A stretch of DNA of 64,000 bases. It comes from Granulicella sp. WH15 (GTDB lineage: Bacteria; Acidobacteriota; Terriglobia; Terriglobales; Acidobacteriaceae). Below the pieces are notes generated by a model. The model was not told where the DNA came from, did not search any database, and saw nothing but the letters and a program-made list of their open reading frames with translations. Below, one piece after another: positions 19,854 through 28,668 of the stretch. Every line of letters begins with the position of its first letter. Position 1 is the first letter of the stretch. The position numbers were made by a program, and so were the translations under genes. The stretch lies in NCBI RefSeq assembly GCF_009914315.1, contig NZ_CP042596.1, positions 2,976,001 through 3,040,000 of the forward strand. Direction: 5' to 3'.

Positions 19854-21218
19854 ATGGTGCAGTGTAAGTCAGGGCCTGTTTCCCGTGCGGGTTGGTTGCC
19901 CAAGGCCCTTGCAGTCGTGGCATTGCTGCGGTTCTCCCCCGCCCTGCCCGCCCAGATCTTCGTCGGCGAAGAGCAGGCCCAGGCCGACGCCAAAGCCAAG
20001 GCCGCCAGCGATCGCCTCACCGAGGCCAACGCCGCACTCGAGGCCGCCGATTACCCACGCGCTCTCAAGCTGCTGACGCCGCTCGCCGAGGCCAGCCCCA
20101 AGGACGCCCACCTGCTCTTCGACCTCGCCATCTCGCAGGACGCGCTCGACCAGAACTCCCCCGCCGAGGCCAGCTACCGCCAGTCCATCGCGGACGACCC
20201 TGCCTACCTCGAGCCGCGCGTCGGCCTGGGTCTGATGCTGGCCCGTACCGGCCACACCGAGGCAGCGCACAAGGAACTGCTCGAAGCCGTAGCGCTGAAG
20301 GACGACAAGGAGGAGGACAAGCCGCTGCGAGCCCGCGCCTACCGCGCCCTCGCTCGTCTCGACGTGGCCACAGCCCCCGCCGCAGCTCGCGACGAGCTGC
20401 TTGAGGCCCTGAAACTCACTCCCGAGACCCCGCAGGACACCGAGCTGAGCGCAGAGCTGGCGGCCCACGCCAGCAACGGCCAGCTCGCCGCTGAGCAGGC
20501 TTACCGCCGCAGCCTCGCCGCCGTGCCCAACGACCCGGCTGCCACCGCCGGGCTGGCGCACCTGCTCATCCAGCAGAAGAAATCCGCCGAAGCCGAGCCG
20601 CTGCTGACCGCCGCGCTGGCCGAGCACCCCGGCGACAGCACGCTCACCGTGCAGCTCGCCACGCTCTACGCCTCCGAGGGCAAGTCCGCGCAGGCCCTGC
20701 CTCTGGTCGAGCAGCTCCACGCCGCTCACCCTGACGACACCGCCGTCAACCGCCTCCTCGCCGACCTCTACGCCGAGGGTGGCGACTACGCTAAGGCCGA
20801 GCCTCTGCTGGCGGCGCTCTCCGCCCAGTCCCCGCAGGACGCCGTCCTGGCCGACGACCACGCCGACGCGCTTATCCACACGGGCCGTAACGCCGACGCC
20901 CAGGCCATTCTCCAGCGCATCGTGGCCCAGCCCGCGCTCTTCCACACACCCGCCGATCTCGGCTCCGCCGCCAGCCATCTGGCCTTCGCGGCGTCCGAGA
21001 ACAACGACCCCGCAGCCTGCTTGCAGGCACTTACGGTTCGTGCTACTGTGTTGCCACCATCGCCCTCGTCGCTCTTCCTCGAGGCCATCTCCCATGACAA
21101 GCTTCGTCAGCGGAAAGAGGCCATCGAGGCTTACAAACGATTCCTGGCGCTGGCGAACGGCAAGCTCCCCGATCAGGAGTTCCAGGCGCGCCACCGGCTT
21201 GTAGCTCTACAGCATTGA
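19854..21218 (+). CDS. Secreted TPR-repeat protein
   Basis: A 454-residue exported protein made almost entirely of tetratricopeptide-like repeats (ADYPRALKLLTPLAEASPKD, SYRQSIADDPAYLEPRVGLG and many more). A signal peptide, GWLPKALAVVALLRFSPALP, fits ATG 19854, which has a GAGG site 6 bp upstream; two earlier in-frame ATGs (19824, 19842) are poorer. It is probably a periplasmic scaffold. Two more small exported proteins follow in the same direction, suggesting an envelope-function operon. Confidence 0.8.
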   Translation: MVQCKSGPVSRAGWLPKALAVVALLRFSPALPAQIFVGEEQAQADAKAKAASDRLTEANAALEAADYPRALKLLTPLAEASPKDAHLLFDLAISQDALDQNSPAEASYRQSIADDPAYLEPRVGLGLMLARTGHTEAAHKELLEAVALKDDKEEDKPLRARAYRALARLDVATAPAAARDELLEALKLTPETPQDTELSAELAAHASNGQLAAEQAYRRSLAAVPNDPAATAGLAHLLIQQKKSAEAEPLLTAALAEHPGDSTLTVQLATLYASEGKSAQALPLVEQLHAAHPDDTAVNRLLADLYAEGGDYAKAEPLLAALSAQSPQDAVLADDHADALIHTGRNADAQAILQRIVAQPALFHTPADLGSAASHLAFAASENNDPAACLQALTVRATVLPPSPSSLFLEAISHDKLRQRKEAIEAYKRFLALANGKLPDQEFQARHRLVALQH

Positions 21219-21287
21219 ACCGCACGCTCCGGCGTCATCCCGGAAGAAGCCGCCAGCCGGGAGTGACAGAACCAGGCAGGTGCTCTC

Positions 21288-21743
21288 ATGCGCTTCCGCG
21301 TCGTTCTTGTCTTTGCTTTGCTCGCTTCAAGCCTGCCGGTGTCCGCCGCCGTCAAGCCTGAAGACGCCATCGACCACCCCGCCCTGCTCGCGCAGCTTGA
21401 AGATGAGGCCCGCACCGCCCGGCCGCGCGAGCAGTGCTATCTCTATACACAAATCGTCCACATCATGACCGAGATCGCCGGACGCAGGCTCGCTGAGGGC
21501 GAGACCGAAGAGGCTGCCGCCGTGCTGAAGCAGGTGCAGCACTACGCCGAGCTAATCCACCTGGCGCTGGCCCGCGACACCCGCCGCCTCCGCGAGACCG
21601 AGATGCTGATGCAAACCACCACGCACCGCCTCGGGCAGTGCCTGCACCTGGCCTCGAGCGACGACAGGCCCGCGCTACAGGCCACACTGGCGCAGCTCGA
21701 CCGGGTCAACGAAGAGCTGCTCACGCAGGTCTTCCAGCATTGA
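21288..21743 (+). CDS. Small exported helical protein, 151 aa
   Basis: A signal peptide (FRVVLVFALLASSLPVSAA) is followed by an all-helical domain rich in Ala, Glu and Arg, including QCYLYTQIVHIMTEIAGRRL and AAAVLKQVQHYAELIHLALA. I recognise no family. It lies 69 bp after the TPR gene and its stop overlaps the start of the next gene, so the three are likely cotranscribed. Confidence 0.7.
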   Translation: MRFRVVLVFALLASSLPVSAAVKPEDAIDHPALLAQLEDEARTARPREQCYLYTQIVHIMTEIAGRRLAEGETEEAAAVLKQVQHYAELIHLALARDTRRLRETEMLMQTTTHRLGQCLHLASSDDRPALQATLAQLDRVNEELLTQVFQH

Positions 21744-22279
21744 TCTCCCGCCGTGGCTTTGCCCTGTTGCTTGCCGCGGCTCTGCTCGCTCCTTGCGGCC
21801 ACGCGCAGGAGCGCGAGTCAAGCCTCAGCGATAAAGAAGTCGAGAAGTTGCGCGATGCGGCCTACTTCCCCAGCGAACGCGTCCTCGTCTTCGTATCGTT
21901 TCTCGACGAGCGAGCCGATGCGATCCAAAAGCTGAGCAACGGCCCGCGCAAGCCCGGCCGCGAGGAGGATCTGCACGACCTCTACACCCAGTTCAGCGAT
22001 ATTCTGGACGAGTTGGAAGATAACCTCGACGACTACGGCCCGCACCATCGCGACCTTCGCAAGGCTCTACCGAAGCTTCTGAAAGCCGCCGAACGCTGGG
22101 CCACCACGCTGCGCACGCCGCCTGAGAACGATGCCTACACCGTCCCGCGCCGACTCGCGCTCGAGGCCCTTCACGATGTGCGGGAAGATGCCTCTCGCCT
22201 GATCGAGGAGCAGAAGAGCTGGTTTGCCCAGCATCCTCCTTCGAAGGATGGCGACGGCCGTAGCGAAGAGCCGCGTTAG
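21740..22279 (+). CDS. Exported helical protein with Tat-like signal, 179 aa
   Basis: The start is taken as TTG 21740, which overlaps the preceding stop (TTGA) and gives an N terminus of ISRRGFALLLAAALLAPCGHA. That is a twin-arginine-type signal peptide (SRRGFAL). The frame is open further upstream, but only across the previous gene. The mature protein is helical and charged (LSDKEVEKLRDAAYFPSERVL, DILDELEDNLDDYG). No family is recognised. Coupling to the previous small gene suggests a shared complex. Confidence 0.65.
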   Translation: MISRRGFALLLAAALLAPCGHAQERESSLSDKEVEKLRDAAYFPSERVLVFVSFLDERADAIQKLSNGPRKPGREEDLHDLYTQFSDILDELEDNLDDYGPHHRDLRKALPKLLKAAERWATTLRTPPENDAYTVPRRLALEALHDVREDASRLIEEQKSWFAQHPPSKDGDGRSEEPR

Positions 22280-22297
22280 CCGAGTGAGGATGGGAGA

Positions 22298-22497
22298 AGA
22301 AAGCATACCTCGGGAGCTAAAGCCCACATCAGTGGCAAGTTTTGGTGTCTGGGCTGAAGCCTAGACCCACCCAAGAAGCAACCGCAAAGGCAGAAGCAGA
22401 TTCCTCCGCTTCGCTCCTGAATGACAACCAAGAAAACAGGCAACAGCGCCCTCATGCCGGGCAGGCACCACTTCGTGGGGTCTTGGACGCTTCGCGT
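22298..22497 (+). repeat. Composite intergenic repeat, modules A-B-C
   Basis: Module A (about 22298-22388) begins AAAGCATACCTCGGGAGCTA. Module B (about 22389-22445) contains GATTCCTCCGCTTCGCTCC. The 52-bp module C (22446-22497) ends GGACGCTTCGCGT. Same order as the minus-strand copy at 4803-4955; a partial copy of A is at 34660-34755. Confidence 0.85.
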
Positions 22498-22539
22498 ATC
22501 AACCGCAATCCATGCGGCCATGTTAACCTTGAAGATAAC

Positions 22540-23226
22540 GTGTCAGCCCTGTTGATCCCGATCTTCGAGCAGGAGTACCGCGAACTCCGTCCCCGGGCTC
22601 CCATCCCCCCGCTCGACATCCGCTTCCGCCGCTTCACCTCGCTCAACACCACCATCCGCCTGCGCGAAGGCAAGCTATTGGTGCGCCTCTCCGACCTGCT
22701 CGAAGCCTCGCCCGAGTCCGTCCACCGCGCCATCGCGCACATCCTGCTGGCCAAGCTCTACCGCAAACCCATCGCGCCCGCGCACGCCGACCGCTACCGC
22801 CGCTACGTCTCCTCCGACGTCGTCAGCAAGCAGGCCGAGCATATCCGCCAGACCCGCGGACGCAAGAATATCTCCACCCCCGTCGGTCACTACTACGATC
22901 TCGACGAGGTCTTCGAGACCCTGAACACGCGCTTCTTCCACGGCCTGATGGGCCGCCCCACGCTCACCTGGAGCGCCCATGCCGCGCGCCGTATGCTGGG
23001 CCACTACGACGCAGCCCACAACACCATCGTCGTCAGCCGCGTCTTCGACCGGCCCGACACCCCGCGCTGCGCCATCGAGTACCTGCTGTACCACGAGATG
23101 CTCCACCTGAAGCATCCCGTCCGCGTCAAAGCCGGACGCCGCTGTGTCCACTCACGCGAGTTCCAGGCCGAAGAGAAGCTCTTCCCCGAACTGGAAGAGG
23201 CCAAGGCCTACCTCAAGCGGCTCTGA
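22540..23226 (+). CDS. SprT/M48-like zinc metallopeptidase-fold protein
   Basis: A 228-residue protein with a zinc-peptidase motif YHEMLHLKHP, resembling the SprT-like/WLM class. CRR and HSREFQAEEKLFPE follow. The N-terminal half, with IRLREGKLLVRLSDLLEASP, is a small DNA- or protein-binding-like segment. GTG 22540 is chosen as start because the protein becomes family-like there. The open frame reaches upstream through the composite repeat, which is not coding. Possible roles are proteolysis of protein-DNA crosslinks or of damaged proteins; this is inferred from the motif only. Confidence 0.75.
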   Translation: MSALLIPIFEQEYRELRPRAPIPPLDIRFRRFTSLNTTIRLREGKLLVRLSDLLEASPESVHRAIAHILLAKLYRKPIAPAHADRYRRYVSSDVVSKQAEHIRQTRGRKNISTPVGHYYDLDEVFETLNTRFFHGLMGRPTLTWSAHAARRMLGHYDAAHNTIVVSRVFDRPDTPRCAIEYLLYHEMLHLKHPVRVKAGRRCVHSREFQAEEKLFPELEEAKAYLKRL

Positions 23227-23236
23227 TCTCTCCGCC

Positions 23237-24445
23237 CTATCGCCGCTTGCGCGAGAGGGCCAGCAACGCCCCATCCACAAACTTCTTCGCACAGTAGTCC
23301 GACGCGTGAAGATTCCCCAGTTGTTTGGACTCCTTGCCCGCGTTCCTGCGCATCTCGGGCTGGTCGATCAGCCTGGCCAGAATCGTCGTCAGCTCGCCGA
23401 TATCGCCCGTCTTATAGACCCATCCGTTGCGCCCCGCCTGCACGTCGTCGGTCGCACCCACGCTGCCGATCTGGTCCGAAGCCACCACCGGCAGGCTGCA
23501 GTACAGAGCCTCGCTGATGGCCAGCGGGTGCGGATCGTACGTGGACGGATGCGCATATACATCCGAGGCCACGTAAAACTCCGGTAGCTGATCGACCCCG
23601 ACAAACCCCGGCATCTTCACCGCCTCGCCCAGCGGCTTGGCCAGCTCTTCCATCTGCGGCCGTAGCGCGCCGTCGCCCGCGATCAGCAGCACTGCCGAGC
23701 GATATCCCGACTTTTCCAGCGCCAGAAACGCCCGCACCAGATCGGCCTGCTCCTTGCGCGGAATCATCTTGCCGACGGTCAACACCACCATCGCGTCGGT
23801 TGGAATCCCCAGCCGCTCCCGCACCTCGCGGCGCGCCTCGTCTCGCCGTACCAGCGTCTTTTCGTAGTATTTGCTGTCGATCGAGAACGACACCCGGTGA
23901 AACCGCTCGCGGTCGACACCGTAATGTGCGAAGTAGCGCTCGTTCTCGTCGCCGACCGTCAGAAAGAGATCGACGCTCTTCAGCGTCCACGGCAGCACCA
24001 CCCGCTTGACCGCCTCGATATACCAGGGCCGCGGGTGCAGCAGCTCGCTGTCGGTCGTCATCAGCACGGGGATCCCGGCACCCTTGGCCCAACGCATCGT
24101 CGCCCGCAGATACGGCAGCGCGTAGCCGTGCACGTACACCACATCCGGCGAAAACCGTTTCAGCTCCGCGAGCACCGCCTTCGGCCGCTCTTCCGGCTTT
24201 GCATCCGACAGCACCGTGTGATTGAAACCCTCCAGCAGATCGGCCTGCCAGTGGATCACCTTCCCGAAACCGGGGTCGAACTTCGGAGCCGCGCCCGCCT
24301 CGGCGAAGATCACCAGCAGATCCACCCGGCCGTCTGCGGCGATATCCCGATACATCGGGCAGAAGTGCTGAATCGGATGCGAAACGACGATTGCCAGCCG
24401 CGTACGGCTCTGCACCTGCGACACTCCAGCCTCATTCACTCCCAC
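23237..24445 (-). CDS. Glycosyltransferase, family 4-like
   Basis: A 402-residue GT-B glycosyltransferase. The C-terminal half carries VLTVGKMIPRKEQADLVRAF, the diphosphonucleoside-sugar strand LLIAGDGALRP and the E-x7-E region PHPLAISEALYCSLPVVASD. It probably acts at the inner face of the membrane in polysaccharide or glycolipid synthesis. GTG 24445 is used as start; other starts are possible. It is convergent with the metallopeptidase gene (10 bp between stops). The acyltransferase at 14838 could serve the same surface glycan, but there is no direct link. Confidence 0.85.
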   Translation of the reverse strand: MGVNEAGVSQVQSRTRLAIVVSHPIQHFCPMYRDIAADGRVDLLVIFAEAGAAPKFDPGFGKVIHWQADLLEGFNHTVLSDAKPEERPKAVLAELKRFSPDVVYVHGYALPYLRATMRWAKGAGIPVLMTTDSELLHPRPWYIEAVKRVVLPWTLKSVDLFLTVGDENERYFAHYGVDRERFHRVSFSIDSKYYEKTLVRRDEARREVRERLGIPTDAMVVLTVGKMIPRKEQADLVRAFLALEKSGYRSAVLLIAGDGALRPQMEELAKPLGEAVKMPGFVGVDQLPEFYVASDVYAHPSTYDPHPLAISEALYCSLPVVASDQIGSVGATDDVQAGRNGWVYKTGDIGELTTILARLIDQPEMRRNAGKESKQLGNLHASDYCAKKFVDGALLALSRKRR

Positions 24446-24618
24446 TGATGCCTTCTCCTTGCCGGTCTCCTCTTCTCCTGAGTCGATTCCTGCACATAGA
24501 GGCTCGAGGCATCTGTACGGAAGGAGACCGGACTGGAGGCGACCTGGCTAATTTCGTCTATGGTCTCATAGACCTGTTTTCACTAAGATGTGCGGCAGAG
24601 ATCCAGACGACATCTTCT

Positions 24619-25482
24619 TCACGCTGTAACCGACTGCACCGCCACCACCGGCCCGCCCACCTTGGCCCGGCCCCGCACCACTATCATCACAATGACCCCG
24701 GCAGCCACACTGCCCAGCGCCGCCACCTGAGCGTTGCTCATGCCCCAGTACAACCGGGGGTTGATGCGCTCGAACTCCACCAGGAACCGGGCCACGCCGC
24801 TCAGCACCAGGTACAGGCCCGTCAGCCAGCCCAGAGGACGCGGCCTGCCCGCCAGCCGCCACAGCACCCACGCGAACACCATCGCGATCCCGAACTCCCA
24901 TAGCGGAGTCGGCAGAACCAGCGCGTCCGGCGGATTCACCGGCACCAGCGCCTCCCTGCTCATGTGTACGCCCCAAAAGTGCGAGGTCGTGTTCCGGCCG
25001 TAGTCGCCGTCGCCGCTGGTCAGGCATCCCAGCCGCCCCACACCGTAGCCAATGGCCGCCGCCGGAGCCGCCAGGTCCAGCATCCGCGCCGACGCACGCA
25101 GCCCGGTCATCCCGTTCGGCTTCGTCGCACTGCCCTGCCACATCAACATGCCGATGCCCGCGAGCATCCCGCCAAACCAGGCGAACCCGGCCTGAAACCA
25201 GTGCAGAAAACCGATGACAACCTGCACCGGCCTGCCCTGCGCCGACCGTACGATCAGGTGCATGGCCGCGGCCAGCTCCTTCGGGCTCTGTAGCTCGTGC
25301 CAGGTCTTGGCGCCGATGACGCCTGCGATCACCACCATCGCGACGATGTTCAGCGCATCGCCATCCACCCCATCGCGGGTAAAGCTGCGGTGCAGCATCA
25401 CGGTCGCCGCCACCGCGGCCAGCCACAGCAACAGCCCGAACGTGCCCAGATGCAGCGGACCGATATTCAGATAGGGATACAT
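24619..25482 (-). CDS. lgt: Prolipoprotein diacylglyceryl transferase
   Basis: A 287-residue membrane enzyme that transfers diacylglycerol from phosphatidylglycerol to the lipobox cysteine. Motifs: PYLNIGPLHLGTFGLL at the start, GFLHWFQAGFAWFGGMLAG, the signature GYGVGRLGCLTSGDGDYGR, and RFLVEFERINPRL. Seven membrane segments fit. Some signature positions differ from the proteobacterial form (an inserted GDGDYGR), but the framework is intact. It works ahead of LspA (14253-14786). Confidence 0.88.
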   Translation of the reverse strand: MYPYLNIGPLHLGTFGLLLWLAAVAATVMLHRSFTRDGVDGDALNIVAMVVIAGVIGAKTWHELQSPKELAAAMHLIVRSAQGRPVQVVIGFLHWFQAGFAWFGGMLAGIGMLMWQGSATKPNGMTGLRASARMLDLAAPAAAIGYGVGRLGCLTSGDGDYGRNTTSHFWGVHMSREALVPVNPPDALVLPTPLWEFGIAMVFAWVLWRLAGRPRPLGWLTGLYLVLSGVARFLVEFERINPRLYWGMSNAQVAALGSVAAGVIVMIVVRGRAKVGGPVVAVQSVTA

Positions 25483-25581
25483 ACGCCTCGCACGGGCCGA
25501 CTCAGAAGGCCCACACCAAAGTATACCGTTCCCCCAGCCTGCCCTTTTCCCCTCCGCCGAAACGCGCTACCCTAAGACTCT

Positions 25582-26160
25582 ATGTCCTCCAGCACGACGC
25601 CCAGCAACGACGCCCAGTTTCCCTCCGCCGACCCCATGGAGATCCTCTTCACCCGCCAGCAGATCGCAGACCGCGTCCAGGCGCTCGGCGACCAGATCAG
25701 CCGCGAGTACGCCGGACAGTCCGTTCTGCTCATCGGCGTGCTCAAGGGCGCGGCCATCTTCCTCTCGGACCTGGCCCGCGCCATCAAGGTCGATAACAGC
25801 TTCGACTTCGTCGCCGTCTCCAGCTACGGCCGCGCCCGCGTCTCCTCGGGAGCCGTCAAGCTCATCAAGGACATCGACAATCCTATCGAGGGCAAGCACG
25901 TCATCCTGGTCGAGGACATCCTCGATACCGGCCTGACCCTGAGCTATCTGCGCGGCCTGATGCTTCAGCACAAGCCCGCCTCGCTCAAGATCGCCACCTG
26001 TCTCGACAAGGCTGAGCGCCGCCTGGTGCCCATCGAGGCCGACTACGTCGCCTTCCAGATCCCCAACCGCTTCGTCATCGGCTACGGCATGGACTACGCC
26101 GAGCACTACCGCAATCTGCCCGACATCCGCCTCTTCCCCGAAGAGTTGGCTGGACATTGA
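25582..26160 (+). CDS. hpt: Hypoxanthine phosphoribosyltransferase
   Basis: A 192-residue purine-salvage enzyme that uses PRPP to convert hypoxanthine or guanine to IMP or GMP. The PRPP motif is VILVEDILDTGLTL. LIGVLKGAAIFLSDL and SSYGRARVSSGAVKL are the flexible-loop elements, and FVIGYGMDYAEHYRNLPDI is the family tail. The N terminus is about 18 residues longer than usual from ATG 25582; ATG 25636 would give the common length. Neither has a good Shine-Dalgarno. A terminator follows. Confidence 0.95.
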   Translation: MSSSTTPSNDAQFPSADPMEILFTRQQIADRVQALGDQISREYAGQSVLLIGVLKGAAIFLSDLARAIKVDNSFDFVAVSSYGRARVSSGAVKLIKDIDNPIEGKHVILVEDILDTGLTLSYLRGLMLQHKPASLKIATCLDKAERRLVPIEADYVAFQIPNRFVIGYGMDYAEHYRNLPDIRLFPEELAGH

Positions 26161-26196
26161 TAGCTTGTTAGCTGCAAGCTCTCGTTCTTTCCCACG

Positions 26197-26225
26197 GGCC
26201 TCCCGCTGCCAACCAGCGGGAGGCC
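26197..26225 (+). terminator. Intrinsic terminator after hpt
   Basis: A perfect 12-bp stem GGCCTCCCGCTG / CAGCGGGAGGCC has a 5-nt loop and is followed by TTATGCTATTT. It lies 36 bp after the hpt stop. Confidence 0.75.
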
Positions 26226-26253
26226 TTATGCTATTTCCCTTCCCATGCTGCCC

Positions 26254-26272
26254 CCAGGACCGCACGAAGTGC
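26254..26272 (-). repeat. Fragment of the 52-bp repeat core
   Basis: GCACTTCGTGCGGTCCTGG in minus orientation matches the middle of the 52-bp module with one mismatch. It starts one base after the stop codon of the RNase II-like gene. Confidence 0.6.
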
Positions 26273-26273
26273 A

Positions 26274-27752
26274 TCAAGGGTGGGTAAAGTCGATAAACGC
26301 GTGGACTGGGTCCGTGCTGGCCAGAGTCACCGTTACCGTATCTCCTACGTCGAGCCCCTCGGCTCCGCGAGTGACCATGCCCTCGACCGGCGGATTGAAG
26401 ACCCGCACAAACGTTCCCTTAGGATTGGCCCCGGTGATGACGCCCTCGAAGTGGCGGCCGATCTCGGACTCGAGCGCCACCGCGGCTACCCGCTTCTGCA
26501 TCGCCCTCTCCACCTTGCGCGCGGCGGTGTCACGGTCGTTGCAGTGCTGCGCGATGGCGGCCAGCTCGTCGTCGGTGTAGGGCGGCGGCGTGTCGGCCAG
26601 CATGGCGTGGACGATGCGCTGGGTAACGAGGTCGGCGAAGCGGCGGTTGGGAGCGGTGGAGTGGGTATAGTCCAGAGCGGCCAGTCCGAAGTGGCCGGGA
26701 GCCTCCTCCGCGCCGCCGATGGAGAGCACGTACTCACCGGGACCCATGAGCTTGATGATGGCCAGCGAGAGATCGGGGTAGTGGATGGGGTCGGCGGCGC
26801 GCTGGGCTTGCAGGAAGGTGTTGAGCGCGGCGGAGTCGGGCGTGTCGGGAAGCTGGGTGCCCTTGGCCGCGACCAGGGTGACGATGCGCGACCAGCGCTC
26901 CGGCGAGCGGACGACGCGGCGGATGGACGACCGCCCCGAGGCACGGAGGGTGCGGGCCATGGTCTCGTTGGCGGCGATCATAAAACCGGCGATGAGGTCG
27001 GAGGCGCGGTTCTGCTGCACGGCCTGGATCGACTGGACCTTGCCGTCGATGACGACGGGATCGGCTTCGGTGCGGTTGAAGTCGAGGGCTCCGAGGGCGA
27101 TGCGCTGGGCGCGGAGAAGCTGGGCAGCTTCATCTTGAAGTTTCAATTGATCTGATAAACCGATGATTGTAAATACCTTGTGCTCGATGCGTCCGTCCTC
27201 ACGCGGGCGACCTTCGAGCCACGGGCCGAGGGTCGAGTAGGCGAGCTGGGCCTGGTTGCGGACGAGCGCGGCGTAGATGGCCGGGGAGACGATGGCTCCC
27301 CTGGAGTCGACCGTGAACTCACAGACGATGGCGCGGCGGTCCTGGTGCTCGTTCAGCGAGGTCAGGTCCGTGGATAGCTCCAGCGGCAACATGGGGAAGT
27401 TGTGGACAGCGGTGTAGACGGTCTGGGTCTGGGCGCGGGCGGCGGCGTCGAGCGGCGTGTCCTTCAGGACGGCGGAGGCGACGTCGGCGATGGCGACCAG
27501 CACGCGGATTCCCTTCGCAGTGCGCTCGGCGTACTCGAGCTGGTCGAGGTCGCGGGAGGTGTCGTTGTCGATGGAGGACCAGAGGAGGTGGCGGAGGTCG
27601 TGGAGGCCGGGCGCTGGAGCTTCGAGACTGGCTCGGATCTGGGCGAGTTGGGCTTCGGAGCCGGGCAGCTCACCGATGTGGAAGCCTTCGCGGATCATCT
27701 CGGCGGTGGCCGAGGCGGCCAGGTCAAAGGAGGGAGGCAGATGGGCGTGCAT
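26274..27752 (-). CDS. RNase II/RNB-domain exoribonuclease, short form
   Basis: A 492-residue RNB-family 3'-5' exoribonuclease. The catalytic block SSIDNDTSRDLDQLEYAER supplies the metal-binding aspartates. LAYSTLGPWLEG, FMIAANETMARTL and ALDYTHSTAPNRRFADLVTQR complete the RNB core, and a short S1-like barrel ends the protein. The usual N-terminal cold-shock domains of RNase R/RNase II are missing: the RNB core begins by residue 60. ATG 27752 is preferred; an in-frame GTG at 27770 exists. It may be a tRNA- or small-RNA-trimming enzyme. A repeat fragment starts right behind its stop. Confidence 0.85.
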   Translation of the reverse strand: MHAHLPPSFDLAASATAEMIREGFHIGELPGSEAQLAQIRASLEAPAPGLHDLRHLLWSSIDNDTSRDLDQLEYAERTAKGIRVLVAIADVASAVLKDTPLDAAARAQTQTVYTAVHNFPMLPLELSTDLTSLNEHQDRRAIVCEFTVDSRGAIVSPAIYAALVRNQAQLAYSTLGPWLEGRPREDGRIEHKVFTIIGLSDQLKLQDEAAQLLRAQRIALGALDFNRTEADPVVIDGKVQSIQAVQQNRASDLIAGFMIAANETMARTLRASGRSSIRRVVRSPERWSRIVTLVAAKGTQLPDTPDSAALNTFLQAQRAADPIHYPDLSLAIIKLMGPGEYVLSIGGAEEAPGHFGLAALDYTHSTAPNRRFADLVTQRIVHAMLADTPPPYTDDELAAIAQHCNDRDTAARKVERAMQKRVAAVALESEIGRHFEGVITGANPKGTFVRVFNPPVEGMVTRGAEGLDVGDTVTVTLASTDPVHAFIDFTHP

Positions 27753-27790
27753 TCGTGGAGAGGTTAGCACGTTGGCGTTATCGAAGAAAC

Positions 27791-27842
27791 ACGCGAAGCG
27801 TCCAGTACCGCACGAAGTGCCGCCCGTCCGGCGTCAGGACGC
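27791..27842 (-). repeat. 52-bp repeat module overlapping the 3' end of msrQ
   Basis: A minus-orientation copy of the 52-bp module. Its first 9 bases, GCGTCCTGA, are the last two sense codons and the stop of msrQ. The preceding Ala/Lys/Thr codons also match repeat flank (AGCAACGGCAAAAGC). Confidence 0.85.
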
Positions 27843-28532
27843 TTTTGCCGTTGCTTTTGTACGCCGCCCCTTGAGGTAGACCCATCCAAGCCGAGCAAGC
27901 AGCAGCACCGTCAGGATGAGGCTATCGGGCAGCGGTGCGCGGACACCCGCCTTGACCAGCCACCAGTAGTGGACGCAGGCGGCGATGGCGGCCACGTAGA
28001 CCAGACGGTGCAGCCGCTGCCAGTTCTTGCCGCCCATCTTGCGTAGCACCACCATCGGGCTGGTGAGCGTGAGCGCCAGCAGGATGGTCCACGAGAGCAG
28101 CCCAACCTGGATGAAGCGGCGCTTGCCGAGGTCTTCGAGGATGCTGGGCCAGATGATCTTGAACTGGTTGACGATCTCCCCCATGTGGCCAGCCTGCACG
28201 CCTGCAATGGCGCTCTGGATGTCGTAGCCGGAGAAGAGGAAGACGTAGATGGCGAGGTGGAGCGTCGCGTAGAAGAAGGCGTAGAGGCCAACGAGGCGGC
28301 GGAAGCGGATGAGGTTCGAGAGCGCCGGGTGTAGGCGGCGGAGAGGTGTGATCGCCAGCGAGACCAGGAGGATCCAGAGCGCCCAGTCGCCGGTGAAGTG
28401 GGTCATGGAGTTGACCGGGTCGGCCTCGTTGGCGATCGCGCCGGTGCGGTAGGTGTTCAGTAGATATAAAAACGGCGCAAGGCAGAGGAGATGGACGAGG
28501 ATCTTGAGGTAAGGGATGAGGCGGGTCGGCAT
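27834..28532 (-). CDS. msrQ: MsrQ heme-binding membrane subunit
   Basis: A 232-residue inner-membrane b-type cytochrome of the ferric-reductase-like family (YedZ/MsrQ). It feeds quinol-derived electrons to MsrP for repair of oxidised periplasmic methionines. Six hydrophobic spans are visible. Candidate heme-ligand histidines are in ATLHLAIYVFLF, LHRLVYVAAIAACVHYWW and nearby helices. FTGDWALWILLVSLAITPLRRL and RFRRLVGLYAFFYA are typical. The last codons and stop lie in a repeat module. Its partner gene msrP is 600 bp upstream, separated by an opposite-strand gene. Confidence 0.9.
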   Translation of the reverse strand: MPTRLIPYLKILVHLLCLAPFLYLLNTYRTGAIANEADPVNSMTHFTGDWALWILLVSLAITPLRRLHPALSNLIRFRRLVGLYAFFYATLHLAIYVFLFSGYDIQSAIAGVQAGHMGEIVNQFKIIWPSILEDLGKRRFIQVGLLSWTILLALTLTSPMVVLRKMGGKNWQRLHRLVYVAAIAACVHYWWLVKAGVRAPLPDSLILTVLLLARLGWVYLKGRRTKATAKAS

Positions 28533-28668
28533 CTTTTGTGAGTTTATCGTGGGGAGGATTGAGTTGACGAAAATCCCGCGTAACGCTTAAACGATCAATA
28601 TGCACCGAGGGTCAAAGAGATGAGATTTCAAAGCCATCAGGAGAGCAGGAGGAAAGACAATACCGACC

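Noticed and set aside
22342..22539. In-frame N-terminal extension of the metallopeptidase through the repeat
   Set aside because: The extension is translated repeat modules A, B and C, which occur non-coding elsewhere. GTG 22540 gives a sensible protein start.
24566..25426. 286-codon minus frame over lgt
   Set aside because: Gly/Arg-rich frame-shifted shadow of lgt; the lgt frame has the diacylglyceryl transferase signature.
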